DNA of 64,000 nt from Congregibacter brevis (GCF_045689245.1 NZ_CP136865.1:1860001-1924000), one strand, 5' to 3'; shown: positions 52,553-62,361, counted from the first letter of the stretch. Made by a program: numbers and translations. The notes: generated by a model not told the origin, from the letters alone.

Positions 52553-54985
52553 ATGCCGGAAGGCCTGTTTTCTGATCAGACAATCCTTCTGACTAACAGC
52601 CTGTTGGTCAGTTTACTCCTCGGCGGCCTTTGGCTGAGCGATCGTGGTCAGCGCCATAATCTCTATTGGGCGGGCGGCTTGTTCGCATTGTTCATCACGG
52701 TTGCGACGCTGCCAGCGGTCACTCCAGGTTCAATAACACCCATTATCTGGCTTTGCGTCTTCTCTGTTGCTGCGGCAATTCCATTATTACTACAAGGGAC
52801 GGCCATTTACGCCCAACGGAGCTTTTCCGGACGCTACTTGCTTTTGGCGGGCGTAGTGACTGTGCTGTCATTTGCGTTGTTGCGGGCCATGAACCTCCGT
52901 GGCGTGATCGTACCGGTCATGGGCCTTGTGGCGGTTTTTTGCTACATAGCTTTGACGCTCCGCGTGCATGGTGTGGCAGAAAAGATAGCGGCGTTTCTTT
53001 TCTTCGTACGTGGGGTGACAGTCCTTCTCGCGGCCTTTGGTTCAGGACTGACTCTTGAGAACCAATATTTAAGAGTAGACCTGATTGCGATTAGTCAGGT
53101 CGCGGCCATGGCATCGTCTCTTTCTTTGCTCTTTGTGGCTTTTCTTGCAAATCAGCGAGAGCTAGACCGCGGGCGACTGCTGCTTCGTCAGAGCAATCGC
53201 ATAGCTCAGCGTTTGGGACAGTTGAGTTCCACAGATAGCGTTGTGAAAGAGAGTATCGAGCTATTGCTTGACGCCGAGCCCGCATCAACGGTGTGGATGT
53301 ATCGTCTCGACGAAGGTAGCCGTCAACTGGTGACGCTAGAGTCTGGTGGTCGCCTTGGGCACTTGGCAGCGAGCAACCCTGAGCTGGCGCTGGAGGGGTC
53401 CCTAAGTGGTGCTGCTGTGCGTAGCGGGCGTGTGCAGGTGGTCGATCAAATGGCTACCGATAGCCGTGTAAACGACCTAGCGCAGTCGCTTGCTAAGGAG
53501 CATGCAGCGGAACAGATTGGCACAATGATCATCATTCCGCTCCTGAGCGGGGATCGAGTCTACGGTACCTGCAATTATGTACTTAACGGGCAGCGCAAAC
53601 TGAATGAAGCGGATCTCGAGGGTTACGCTGCCCTTGGTCGAACAATAGGATTGGCGTTGAGCAGCGTTGGGCATTTGGAGCAGATGACCTTCCGCGCGAA
53701 TCACGATTCCCTCACTAGCTTGCCAAATCGCGGGGCGCTGCACGAGACCTTTCGACAGCACGTTTCGGAAAGGCCCGATAGCGGTGCCTGTCTGTTCCTT
53801 TTGGATCTTGATAAGTTTAAGGAGGTTAACGATACCCTGGGTCATCACGTGGGTGATCAACTACTCAAGGAAATCGGTCCTCGCCTTAGTCAGATCGATG
53901 CGCCGGGTGAACTCCTAGCATCACGTCTGGGGGGCGATGAGTTTGTACTTCTCTTAAAAGTTGCCCTTCAGGAAGCGGAGGCCACAGCGCTGGGAATGGA
54001 GATTCTCGAGGCCGTACGTGCGCCATACGTGGCTGATGATTTGTCTCTTAGCATCGATGGCAGCATCGGTGTCGCCATTACATCCGAGGATCGCGAAGAC
54101 AGCCACGAAATGCTGCGTTGCGCGGATGTCGCCATGTATCAGGCAAAGAGTTCGGCGACGCCTGTGCTCGTTTATAACCAGAGTTTCGATCCCCACTCTC
54201 GAGAGCGCCTTGCTCTTATGTCCGAACTCAAGGCTTGTATTGGTGGCGATCAACTGCTGCTGCACTACCAGCCTAAGGTCCACCTGGCCAGTGGTCGCGT
54301 GACCGGTGTTGAGGCCTTGCTCCGCTGGCAGCACCCGGAACACGGACTTGTTCCACCTGCGCGATTTATTCCTATGGCGGAGGTGAGTCCCATGATTAAC
54401 CCGATATCCCTTTGGGTGATGGAGCAGGCTATCGAGAAGATAAAGTCCTTTGGGGATCAGGAGATCAGTGTTGCCGTCAATATCTCTATGCGGAACTTGG
54501 CTGACGATACCTGGTACCAGCAAGCGATAGATCTCATTCAGCAGTCTGATGTGGACCCCTGTCTACTAGAATTAGAGTTAACCGAATCGGTGTTCATGCA
54601 AGCCCCGGACGAGGTGAGTCGAAAGCTTCATGCGCTCACGGAGACCGGGGTGCACATCTCGATTGATGACTTTGGCACAGGGTTTTCTTCGCTGAACTAC
54701 TTGCGGAAGCTGCCTATCGCCCAGTTGAAGATTGACCGCGGTTTTGTGATGAATCTGGATCGCGACGCGGGTGACCGACAAATCGTCGAGTCCATACTGT
54801 CGCTGGCCAGTGCTATGGATTTAGATGTGGTGGCGGAGGGTGTGGAGAGCGAGCACATTCTTCAATACCTTCGAGACTTGGATTGCGATTACGCGCAAGG
54901 CTTTCATATCTGTCGCCCGTTGCCACCGAACGAGATCGATTGCTGGATCAGTGAGTTCAATTCAGCTCCGATCAACATTGTATAG
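52553..54985 (+). CDS. Membrane GAF-GGDEF-EAL cyclic-di-GMP enzyme
   Basis: A 810-residue signalling protein. Residues 1-195 hold six to seven helices, followed by a GAF sensor (about 215-370), GGDEF (about 385-540) and EAL (about 555-800). The GGDEF motif (460-464) and the EAL motif (587-589, in GVEALLRW) are intact, as is DDFGTGFSSL and the second glutamate region of the phosphodiesterase. Both synthesis and breakdown of c-di-GMP are therefore possible. No allosteric RxxD was seen before GGDEF. It may signal to the PilZ-cyclase 2 kb upstream. Confidence 0.93.
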   Translation: MPEGLFSDQTILLTNSLLVSLLLGGLWLSDRGQRHNLYWAGGLFALFITVATLPAVTPGSITPIIWLCVFSVAAAIPLLLQGTAIYAQRSFSGRYLLLAGVVTVLSFALLRAMNLRGVIVPVMGLVAVFCYIALTLRVHGVAEKIAAFLFFVRGVTVLLAAFGSGLTLENQYLRVDLIAISQVAAMASSLSLLFVAFLANQRELDRGRLLLRQSNRIAQRLGQLSSTDSVVKESIELLLDAEPASTVWMYRLDEGSRQLVTLESGGRLGHLAASNPELALEGSLSGAAVRSGRVQVVDQMATDSRVNDLAQSLAKEHAAEQIGTMIIIPLLSGDRVYGTCNYVLNGQRKLNEADLEGYAALGRTIGLALSSVGHLEQMTFRANHDSLTSLPNRGALHETFRQHVSERPDSGACLFLLDLDKFKEVNDTLGHHVGDQLLKEIGPRLSQIDAPGELLASRLGGDEFVLLLKVALQEAEATALGMEILEAVRAPYVADDLSLSIDGSIGVAITSEDREDSHEMLRCADVAMYQAKSSATPVLVYNQSFDPHSRERLALMSELKACIGGDQLLLHYQPKVHLASGRVTGVEALLRWQHPEHGLVPPARFIPMAEVSPMINPISLWVMEQAIEKIKSFGDQEISVAVNISMRNLADDTWYQQAIDLIQQSDVDPCLLELELTESVFMQAPDEVSRKLHALTETGVHISIDDFGTGFSSLNYLRKLPIAQLKIDRGFVMNLDRDAGDRQIVESILSLASAMDLDVVAEGVESEHILQYLRDLDCDYAQGFHICRPLPPNEIDCWISEFNSAPINIV

Positions 54986-55119
54986 AAACCCAAGAATACG
55001 GTTAGACTTTTCCTCTGTTGTGTTTTGGGGGCTACTTGCAGCATCGTCAACTCGACGAAGTAAGAGTTCGGCGTCGTGGCCATAAGGCAGTAAGTGAAGG
55101 AGCTAATGCAATCAACTCC

Positions 55120-56040
55120 ATGACGCCCGCCGACCAGCAAGCGGCAGAGTTACGCAGCGGTATTTTCTTTGCGCTAGCGGCCTACGGCTTGTGGGGTGTC
55201 TTTCCCATTTACTTCAAGCTGCTTGAGGCCGTATCCCCGACAGAGATTTTGCTTCACCGTATCGTTTGGGCGGTACCTTTTGGTGCGCTGATTATCACTC
55301 TTCGCAAACAATGGTCTGACGTTATTGGGGCTTTTGCAGATCTGCGCGTTGTTGCTTGGCTGGCGCTCTCAGCGCTGTGCATCTCAGGTAACTGGTTTGT
55401 ATACATTTGGGGCGTTGTGAACGAGCGAATATTTGAGGCTAGTCTTGGCTATTACATAAACCCCTTAATGTACGTCGCGGTCGGAGTGCTGTTCTTTGGT
55501 GAAAGGCTACGGCGGGCGCAATTAGTCGCTGTCATTCTTGCGTCGATTGGAGTACTGGTGCTTTCAGTGCAGGGAAGTGGGCTTCCCTGGGTATCTTTGT
55601 CCCTTGCGGGTTTGTTCACCGCCTATGGGATCATTCGTAAGCGCGTTGCCGTGGCTGCGATGCCCGGTCTTTTCGTGGAGACTGCTCTGCTATTCCTTCT
55701 AGCATTGACCGGCCTGTTGTGGCTCGTGCTTAGCCAAGGTGCTGCGTTTGCCGGTGGGGATCTAACAACAGACGCGCTATTGCTGCTGTCAGGCCCACTC
55801 ACGGTTTTTCCTTTGCTCTTTTTTGCTGTCGCGGCACGTAGGCTATCGTTAATAACAGTCGGTTTTATGCAGTTCCTTGCTCCGACCATGCAATTCGGCG
55901 TTGCTGTGTATTTTGGCGAAGCACTGACAACCGCGAGGATCGTATGTTTTGGATTTATTTGGGCCGCAGTCATTGTTTTTAGTGTCGATGCCCTTGCAAC
56001 AGGGCGCAAACAGGCGGCTGTGCGGGTGGGTGTTCGCTGA
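55120..56040 (+). CDS. rarD: RarD-type EamA transporter
   Basis: The 306-residue inner-membrane protein matches the RarD branch of the drug/metabolite transporters: SGIFFALAAYGLWGVFPIYF, LHRIVWAVPFGALII, and LGYYINPLMYVAVGVLFFGERL are typical. Ten helices are predicted. Its substrate is unknown. ATG 55120 overlaps a mini frame (ATG 55106, five codons) whose stop includes the ATG (ATGA); the AAGGAG ribosome site at 55097 is closer to the mini frame, so translation may be coupled through it. Confidence 0.9.
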   Translation: MTPADQQAAELRSGIFFALAAYGLWGVFPIYFKLLEAVSPTEILLHRIVWAVPFGALIITLRKQWSDVIGAFADLRVVAWLALSALCISGNWFVYIWGVVNERIFEASLGYYINPLMYVAVGVLFFGERLRRAQLVAVILASIGVLVLSVQGSGLPWVSLSLAGLFTAYGIIRKRVAVAAMPGLFVETALLFLLALTGLLWLVLSQGAAFAGGDLTTDALLLLSGPLTVFPLLFFAVAARRLSLITVGFMQFLAPTMQFGVAVYFGEALTTARIVCFGFIWAAVIVFSVDALATGRKQAAVRVGVR

Positions 56041-56061
56041 AAGCCGCTGACTAAGGCGCGC

Positions 56062-56256
56062 TTACTCTCGTTGCCGCTGCGCAATAACACTCTCTACCTC
56101 AGCGGCCGCAGAGACTAAATCTTCCTGCTCTGCTAATGAAAGCGTGCGCGGCTTAGGGTGGATGAGACAAAGGGTGACTGAGGGAGCTCTGATCAAAAGA
56201 TGAGAAAAGAGTCCCTCAGAAGCGGATTCGAACCTTATAGAATTGCTCCAAGCCAC
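56062..56256 (-). CDS. Possible small protein downstream of the crotonase
   Basis: A 64-residue frame from GTG 56256, four bases after the end of the enoyl-CoA hydratase gene. No family was recognised; there is one mildly hydrophobic stretch (FSHLLIRAPSVTLCLI) and an acidic helical end. The ribosome site is poor. It may be spurious. Confidence 0.3.
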   Translation of the reverse strand: MAWSNSIRFESASEGLFSHLLIRAPSVTLCLIHPKPRTLSLAEQEDLVSAAAEVESVIAQRQRE

Positions 56257-56260
56257 TTAC

Positions 56261-57106
56261 TCAGTTTATTTCCTGGACATTCATAACAAGATCGTTCCAG
56301 TTTCGCTGGTTTTCCATATCGTGCTCGAGACCTTGCTCGTCTGCGATGGTGAAGCGCTTAATAGCGGGTGTTTTGCTGGTAGCCTGATAAAGCCAGTAGG
56401 CCTCGGCTTTTAGCGCCTCGTCGATGGGCTTATCTATAGACTCGTAGACCATTTGCTTGCACGCGTTGATGGATTCCGCCGGGAACTTTGAGATGCGCTT
56501 TGCGAGGGTATCTACGTACTCGCCAATCTCCTCTGGCTCCAGCGCTTTGTTGATGGTCCCGTAAGCTTCTGCTTCGTCAGCATCAAAGTCTCTGGCGCTA
56601 AGAATTATTTCTAGTGCACGACCCAAGCCGGTTTGGCGCGCCATGCGAGAGGCACCGCCACCACAGGGCAAAATGCCCATGCCGACTTCCATCTGCATAA
56701 ATTTAAACTTACCGCGGGCAGCAAACCGCATGTCCAAAGCAAGTGCGAGTTCGTGGCCGCCGCCGCGGGCGAAGCCTTCAAGCTTGGCGATAGTGGCCTG
56801 CGGTACCTTGCTGATGCGCTCACACACAGCTTGTAAATCCAGCAGCTGAGCTTCCTCGCGAGAGACCGCCTCTTCGGACATGTCCTTAAGAAGCTCCGTG
56901 TCGTAGTGGCATACCCAGACCTCGGGATTTGCGGACTGAAAAACGACCACCTTAGTTTGGCGATCGCGCTCTAGGCGCATGGCCAGACTGTTAAGATCGG
57001 CCAACATTTCCTGACCTTGAACATTCACGGAGCCAAAATCAAAGGTGACTGTGAGAATCCCGTCGCGTTGTTCCGTCGTAAACGTAGTGAATCCTGCGTA
57101 TTTCAT
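56261..57106 (-). CDS. Enoyl-CoA hydratase/isomerase-family protein (crotonase)
   Basis: The 281-residue product has the crotonase fold: LEGFARGGGHELALALDMRFAA forms the oxyanion hole and substrate pocket, and MQMEVGMGILPCGGGASRM follows. The glutamates of classical enoyl-CoA hydratases are partly kept (GGGHE in place of GGGCE), so hydratase activity is possible but uncertain. It is the last confident gene of a four-gene minus-strand operon with a CmcJ-like, a luciferase-like and an SDR gene. Confidence 0.85.
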   Translation of the reverse strand: MKYAGFTTFTTEQRDGILTVTFDFGSVNVQGQEMLADLNSLAMRLERDRQTKVVVFQSANPEVWVCHYDTELLKDMSEEAVSREEAQLLDLQAVCERISKVPQATIAKLEGFARGGGHELALALDMRFAARGKFKFMQMEVGMGILPCGGGASRMARQTGLGRALEIILSARDFDADEAEAYGTINKALEPEEIGEYVDTLAKRISKFPAESINACKQMVYESIDKPIDEALKAEAYWLYQATSKTPAIKRFTIADEQGLEHDMENQRNWNDLVMNVQEIN

Positions 57107-57165
57107 TGTGATTTCCTTGCTGTATTTGAGGCTTGGTTTTGGGGAGGGAGTGCTGATTTTTTTGC

Positions 57166-57981
57166 TTAGGTTTCGTTTACGTCGAGATCAGCGATTATTT
57201 CTTCTATCGCCAAGACGACACTCTTGTTCTTCTCGTCGCTCAGCGCGTCGGGGTGGGGATTCGAGAACTGCCCTCGGTCGTTATCAAAGTACTTTCCAGA
57301 GGCGTCTTCGAACTCTTCGTTCAGCGCGGCGCGCATGAGAATGTCCGCGCCGATACCCAGGTCGTTTCCTGCAACGCCATAAGCGTCCTTGACCATTTTG
57401 CTGGCGAGTAAGGACGCGGGATTGACTGCGATGATCGCGGGGCCCTTAGCACCGATTGCCTTTGCGAGATGGAAGGTCCACATGGTGATAGCGAGCTTGC
57501 TTTGCGCATAGGCCTGGTTGTCCCCCAAGGGCTCCTCGCCCGCGAGAGCCTGCAGACTGACGGATGCTTGGGCTGCCGATGACAAGTTGATGACTCGACC
57601 ATCCGTTGGCACAAGCGATAGCAGTAGCTGGGTGAGAAGGTACGGAGACACTGTGTTTACTATGAAGCGTAGATCGTGGCCGTTTTCTGTGGTGGGCGTT
57701 GCAGTTCTGAAAACGCCTGCATTGTTGATGATCACATCAATGCTTGAGTGATCTTCCGCGATGTCGGCGGCCAGCCTACGCACATCGGCGATCTTGGAGA
57801 GATCTGCGCGATAGGCCTGCACCGCGCCCGAGCCACTGATGGTTCTTAGCTGCTGCTGGGTATCCGCCAGCTTTTGTTCGCTCCTGCCGTGAATAAGCAG
57901 GGTGTGACCCATGGCCACCAGCAGTTTTGCTGTCTCAAATCCAATGCCGTCGGTAGCACCGGTTAACAAAATGGTCTTCAT
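57166..57981 (-). CDS. Short-chain dehydrogenase/reductase
   Basis: The 271-residue enzyme has TGATDGIG (7-14) for cofactor binding, INNAGV, and the catalytic Ser (NLSSAAQ) with YAQSK. It resembles WW-domain oxidoreductase/retinol dehydrogenase-like SDRs of bacteria, probably NADP-dependent given the basic HGRSEQK loop. It is followed by the crotonase gene and preceded by the luciferase-like gene by 10 bases, within the LysR-flanked operon. Confidence 0.9.
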   Translation of the reverse strand: MKTILLTGATDGIGFETAKLLVAMGHTLLIHGRSEQKLADTQQQLRTISGSGAVQAYRADLSKIADVRRLAADIAEDHSSIDVIINNAGVFRTATPTTENGHDLRFIVNTVSPYLLTQLLLSLVPTDGRVINLSSAAQASVSLQALAGEEPLGDNQAYAQSKLAITMWTFHLAKAIGAKGPAIIAVNPASLLASKMVKDAYGVAGNDLGIGADILMRAALNEEFEDASGKYFDNDRGQFSNPHPDALSDEKNKSVVLAIEEIIADLDVNET

Positions 57982-57991
57982 AGTGAGTTTC

Positions 57992-58978
57992 CTAATGGGC
58001 AGTTGTTGGAATGAGCTCGTTCGCGAGCGTAGTTAATGTTGCGTCAATGGGGGCACGGTTGAAGCGCAGGTTTAGAGCGACGTGGTTAACGCCGATGCTC
58101 TGTCTCTCATCAAGGTATTTGCGTAAGTGGTGTATGCCGGTTCGAACACCCAGGTGGATCGGCACGGCAGACGCCCCGGGATCCTCGAGCAAATCAATGT
58201 AAAGCGGTTCCATGACGGGTTTGCGGGTCTCGCCGTTACGCACGTTGTTCTTGCGATACCGATCGATCAGTTGGGATTGCAACTGAGCGTGACGAGGATA
58301 GGTGATCCAGCCATCACCGTTTGCGCCAATCCAGTCATCCGATTGCTGGCTGGATCCTGTGATCATCAGTGGCAAGCGAGTTCCATCAGGTTTTGGCAGG
58401 AGATCTAATCCAGATTCCACTTGGCCGAAGGCGTTGGAGAACTCAGCGTTACTAGCTCCGACCTGGCGGATGTAGTCATAACTGTCACGAAACCGTGAGC
58501 CACGATCGCTAAAGTTGCTGTTAAGCGCTGGATACTCTTCAGGTCGGTCCCCTGAGGCGATCCCCATAATCAACCTACCCCCAGACAAGTTGTCTGCGCT
58601 TGCGGCGGATTTGGCAACGTGGGCGGGGTGGCGCAGCGGTAGAATAATGCTGGCCACACCCAAAGCGATTTTTGATGTTTGGGTAGCGAGGGCACCAAGG
58701 TAGACAAAGGGATCAAGGGTTTGACCCGCGTCGCCAAAAGAAGGCACGTTGAAGATGACGTCGCGCAGCCAAACCGCTGAGAACCCTAAAGACTCGGCTA
58801 GTTGAACTCGCTCTATATGCTGCTCCAACGTAGGCACCGCGCTATTGGGGTAGGTCTCGATGGGTACAACGAGGCCGATGGATAACTTGCCCGGAGTAAA
58901 CGTAGCGTTGTAGCCCACGTTTATCGGATCAAAGGTGCCAGGGTTTTCGTTCGCGCTATGAACGCTTGCCGATGTCAT
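57992..58978 (-). CDS. Luciferase-like flavin-dependent monooxygenase
   Basis: A 328-residue bacterial-luciferase-family (LLM) enzyme. The TIM-barrel signatures are present: LAESLGFSAVWLRDV, TSKIALGVASIILPLRHPAHVAKS and SGGRLIMGIASGDRPEEY. These use reduced flavin from a partner reductase. Substrate is unknown. Its ATG overlaps the stop of the CmcJ-like gene (ATGA), so both are co-translated. Confidence 0.9.
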   Translation of the reverse strand: MTSASVHSANENPGTFDPINVGYNATFTPGKLSIGLVVPIETYPNSAVPTLEQHIERVQLAESLGFSAVWLRDVIFNVPSFGDAGQTLDPFVYLGALATQTSKIALGVASIILPLRHPAHVAKSAASADNLSGGRLIMGIASGDRPEEYPALNSNFSDRGSRFRDSYDYIRQVGASNAEFSNAFGQVESGLDLLPKPDGTRLPLMITGSSQQSDDWIGANGDGWITYPRHAQLQSQLIDRYRKNNVRNGETRKPVMEPLYIDLLEDPGASAVPIHLGVRTGIHHLRKYLDERQSIGVNHVALNLRFNRAPIDATLTTLANELIPTTAH

Positions 58979-59757
58979 GGGTACCGCACCAAAGTGCGAG
59001 TTTCGATACTCTTTCGTGGCGGTGCCGCACTGTTAGAGAATTCCATATCGAGAGCGCTGTGGCCCAGAGATGGGCGTCCGCGATTGTCGTAGATATTGAA
59101 AATCGCGACTTCGTCGGGAGTCATCTTCGATAGATAAAACCAATCGTGATCTCGGTTAGCTGCAACTCCCAGAATCTCGCCGACGCGATCTGCGTAAATG
59201 AGTTCGATAGTCATCCAGTCGCCTGTACTTAAGGACCGCGGATTGATGAAACCGAGGGGAGAGTTCTGGATAGAGTTTTCTATCGGGCGCCATACATTGA
59301 CGAAGCCGTAGTGGCCCGAGCGGAACTCACGGGCTCGTTCTTCTCCGACGATATCGATCAAGCGTTGCTCGGCGCTACGCTCGCTATAGTCATTGTGTAC
59401 GTTTCGAGCTGGCTTTCGATCAGCATTGGCATTGTCGATACGCACGGTGTGATCAAAGACGATAACCTCGCTGGCACCGATCTTGTCCGTGAGTAAAGTG
59501 CGAATTTCAGCGTCGTAGGTGTTGGTCCAGCTCTGGCGGTCATCAAAGGCTTGGGTTTGAGCGCTATGGCGTTCAAAGCAGATGCCATCGCTTTTAAAAC
59601 TGATTGAACTCGACTTCCCCCGCACGTCGCGGACGGCGACCTGCGTAGGTTTCAACTCTGGTGAGATGAGATTGCCAGGCACGCCACCCACATCAAAGTG
59701 GAACGCTTGAACGTCACTGCTTTTAACGTGGTAATTGACTGTTGCTGTTTCGCGCAT
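58975..59757 (-). CDS. CmcJ/NvfI-family oxidoreductase, possible Fe(II)/2OG dioxygenase
   Basis: The 260-residue protein resembles the CmcJ/NvfI group. NvfI is an iron and 2-oxoglutarate dependent oxygenase; CmcJ acts in cephamycin methoxylation. A likely metal site is H/D in ARNVHNDYSE, with a later histidine in SLGHSALDMEF; VNVWRPIENSIQNSPLGFI is the typical middle. It is first in the minus-strand operon, divergent from the LysR gene. A role in oxidising an unknown organic compound, together with the luciferase-like enzyme, is inferred. Confidence 0.85.
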   Translation of the reverse strand: MRETATVNYHVKSSDVQAFHFDVGGVPGNLISPELKPTQVAVRDVRGKSSSISFKSDGICFERHSAQTQAFDDRQSWTNTYDAEIRTLLTDKIGASEVIVFDHTVRIDNANADRKPARNVHNDYSERSAEQRLIDIVGEERAREFRSGHYGFVNVWRPIENSIQNSPLGFINPRSLSTGDWMTIELIYADRVGEILGVAANRDHDWFYLSKMTPDEVAIFNIYDNRGRPSLGHSALDMEFSNSAAPPRKSIETRTLVRYP

Positions 59758-59915
59758 GGCGTTGCCTCCAGATATTCGTCGGAGAAAACTGTTGTGCTTT
59801 CCCGCGATGAGGACACTTTATTGGCAGCTAAAAGATTGTTAAATAGGCTAAAAAGGGTTTCAGTATTCGTATTTCATATATAATTGACGAAAATAATCTA
59901 ACTGGCTAAGGGTTG
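59758..59915. promoter_or_regulatory. Divergent LysR control region
   Basis: An AT-rich 158-base gap between the LysR gene and the CmcJ-like operon. TTCGT (59866-59870) and ACGAA (59887-59891) form an interrupted dyad around TATAAT (59879-59884), a likely -10 box for the LysR gene. This fits a LysR-family site repressing its own promoter and activating the operon. Confidence 0.5.
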
Positions 59916-60836
59916 ATGGATACGGAAGGGGTGCGGCTATTTGTGACGGCTGCGGAAATGCTGAACATCAGTGCAGCCGGGCGCGCACTCGGCTTGGCAC
60001 CAGCAGTCGCTAGCGCGCGGCTATCAAAGTTAGAGAAGCAAATCGGTGCCGACCTTCTGCATCGCTCGACACGCAAGGTATCGCTATCCCTCGAAGGAGC
60101 CGAGTTTTTGCCCTATGCCAAGGAAATGCTCGCTCAGGAGGACGCTGCGCGTGCGGCATTGGGACATGGCAATGAGGAGGTCACTGGTACCTTGCGCTTT
60201 GCTGCCTCCAGTACCTTTGCGCAACGCTTCGTGGCGCCGATCCTGCCGGAGTTCCTGGCGCGATATCCGGGAGTCGAACTGGAGTTAAAGTTATCTGATA
60301 CGCAAATGCATCTGATTGAGGGTGGTTACGATCTCGCGCTACGCAATTATGCAATTGAGGATAGTAGTCTTCGCGCCCGCAAGCTGGCCGACGATACGCG
60401 GATCCTTTGCGCTTCCCCCGACTACCTGGCTACTCATGGGAACCCCGAAACCCCCGATGATCTTTTGAAGCATCAGATTCTGACTTTTATGAGTGGCTCG
60501 GCCAAGAAGCTTGTATCAGCAATCGGCGAGGCTCCATGCTCTTTCCCGCCGCCCGGGGCGAGGAGGCGTGTTGTGTGTGACGATGGTGCTAGCATGAGGA
60601 TAGCTACCATTGCTGGAGTCGGTATCTCGATGAACTCTTACTGGAGTATCAATGATGCTCTTGATGAGGGACGGCTGGTACGCGTGTTGCCTAGCTACGA
60701 GGTCGATGACGAGTCAGCAATCTGGCTGGTCTACCCCAAATCAAATGTACTCACTGCTAAGGTACGGGTGTTCATCGACTTTCTGGTAAAGAAAATTGGT
60801 AGTTCACCCGCGTTAGATGCGTCCCGGCTGAGATGA
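59916..60836 (+). CDS. LysR-family regulator of the CmcJ-like operon
   Basis: A 306-residue LysR protein. The N-terminal helix-turn-helix (ALGLAPAVASARLSKLEKQIGADLLHR) and the effector domain (VTGTLRFAASSTFAQRFVAP, to the end) are complete. It belongs to the DsdC/LrhA-like short-linker group common in proteobacteria. ATG 59916 is preferred to TTG 59913. It is divergent from the dioxygenase-luciferase-SDR-crotonase operon, its probable target. Confidence 0.9.
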   Translation: MDTEGVRLFVTAAEMLNISAAGRALGLAPAVASARLSKLEKQIGADLLHRSTRKVSLSLEGAEFLPYAKEMLAQEDAARAALGHGNEEVTGTLRFAASSTFAQRFVAPILPEFLARYPGVELELKLSDTQMHLIEGGYDLALRNYAIEDSSLRARKLADDTRILCASPDYLATHGNPETPDDLLKHQILTFMSGSAKKLVSAIGEAPCSFPPPGARRRVVCDDGASMRIATIAGVGISMNSYWSINDALDEGRLVRVLPSYEVDDESAIWLVYPKSNVLTAKVRVFIDFLVKKIGSSPALDASRLR

Positions 60837-60856
60837 CCGGTTGCTGATTACCGTGG

Positions 60857-62266
60857 CTACTTGCCCGTCAAATCCCGAATGATGATCGACCAATGGTCTA
60901 GAGCGTCATAGAACGCTTTGATTGGCACGCGCTCATTCAGACCGTGAGCAAACTTTTCGTCGGGGTTCATGAAAATTCCGCCGACGCCAAACGTTGGTAC
61001 TCCCGCTTTGCGAAAATGCATGCCGTCGGTTCCCCCCGATGACATGTAGGCAATAAGATCGAGACCCGGATAGCGGCTGTGAACGGCTTTGCCGACTGCC
61101 GCCAGAACATCCGCACGGATTTCCGAAATAGGGCTCTCTGTAGGGTCTCCAAGGAGAAGGAATTCCGCTTCTTCATTACCCACAACTGTACGTAATTCTG
61201 CTTCGATATCGGCTACCGCAACACCGGGAAAGATACGGCAGTTCACCGTGGCCGTCGCAGACTGGGGCAGCGCGTTTTCAGCATGCCCCGCTTCCAGCAT
61301 CGTGACTACACAGGTTGTACGCGTTGTACCGACATACGAAGGCTCAGTGCGAAGTCGTGCTGCCGCCTCTTCGTCTTCAGGGTCATAGGCGAAGCGCACC
61401 ATGGCATCGCCAAGTTCACCACCGAGCTTTTCACCTACCTGCTGAAAGTAGGAGAGTGTCATTTCGCTCCACATTACGGGGAAGCGATGCGCTTCGATGG
61501 CTTTAATACCACTGGCAAGTTCGTAGATAGCATTATCATCCCGGGGGCGGCTGCTGTGCCCGCCGGGGTTGCGGACTGTGATTTCCCAGGTGGCGAAGGT
61601 TTTCTCCGCAGCTTGCAGGCTATAGTCAATAGCGCGACCGTCGGCGGTGAGGCTGCCGCCGCCGGAATCTGAATTGAGCGCAAACTCTGCTTCCACAAGC
61701 TCTGGCATTTCGTAGGCCATCATGCGTGTAGTTACCATGCCGCTCTCTTCATCGCCTGAAAACGCCAGGATGAGATCGCGGTCCGGCACAAAGCCTTCTT
61801 TTTTGAGACGAATCATTGTGCCTGTGAGTTGAGCGACGCCAAATTTGTTGTCGATTGTCCCGCGGGCATAAAAGTTCACGTCGTCCTGCGTAAGTTCGAA
61901 GGGTGGTCTTACCCAGTCATCTCGCAGTGCCTCAACCACGTCCAGATGTCCCAAGAGCAATATGGGTTTTTTACCTGCGCTACCGTCGCCGCGATAAGTA
62001 GCAATAAGAATTCCAAAATCATCTTTGGGGATAACGCGAACGTCGTCTTTGGCAAACCCCGCGGTGACTAGCTCATCGGCAAGGTATTGGGCTATGCCTA
62101 GAGTGTTGCCTTTGGTCTTGGAGGTATCTACCTCGACGATAGTGCGATAAATCTCCAAGGTCTTTTGAGCGTGTTCGCTTTGAATCGCATCGCTCTGCGC
62201 GGTTACGATCGTGCTGGTTAACAGTAAAGACGTTGCTAGTGACTTCATTAATAATTTGAACGGCAT
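60857..62266 (-). CDS. Secreted M20-family metallopeptidase
   Basis: The 469-residue enzyme has a signal peptide (cut after IVTA, residue 23) and a GAGGAA ribosome site. The M20 metal residues are in LLGHLDVV, ARGTIDNKFGVAQ, FSGDEESGM and NSDSGGG; a dimerisation domain with PGGHSSRPRDDNAI follows, and the last histidine is in KFAHGLNERVP. It is probably a di-zinc exopeptidase or carboxypeptidase for peptide use. It converges with the LysR gene. Confidence 0.92.
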   Translation of the reverse strand: MPFKLLMKSLATSLLLTSTIVTAQSDAIQSEHAQKTLEIYRTIVEVDTSKTKGNTLGIAQYLADELVTAGFAKDDVRVIPKDDFGILIATYRGDGSAGKKPILLLGHLDVVEALRDDWVRPPFELTQDDVNFYARGTIDNKFGVAQLTGTMIRLKKEGFVPDRDLILAFSGDEESGMVTTRMMAYEMPELVEAEFALNSDSGGGSLTADGRAIDYSLQAAEKTFATWEITVRNPGGHSSRPRDDNAIYELASGIKAIEAHRFPVMWSEMTLSYFQQVGEKLGGELGDAMVRFAYDPEDEEAAARLRTEPSYVGTTRTTCVVTMLEAGHAENALPQSATATVNCRIFPGVAVADIEAELRTVVGNEEAEFLLLGDPTESPISEIRADVLAAVGKAVHSRYPGLDLIAYMSSGGTDGMHFRKAGVPTFGVGGIFMNPDEKFAHGLNERVPIKAFYDALDHWSIIIRDLTGK

Positions 62267-62361
62267 TGTGTTCCTCGTGGTCGCTCTAGGTGGTTTGCAG
62301 TTTTAGCTTGAGCGTTTGTGTAAGCAAGCATAGCCGATAGAAGCGCACTGCACCTAAAAGT

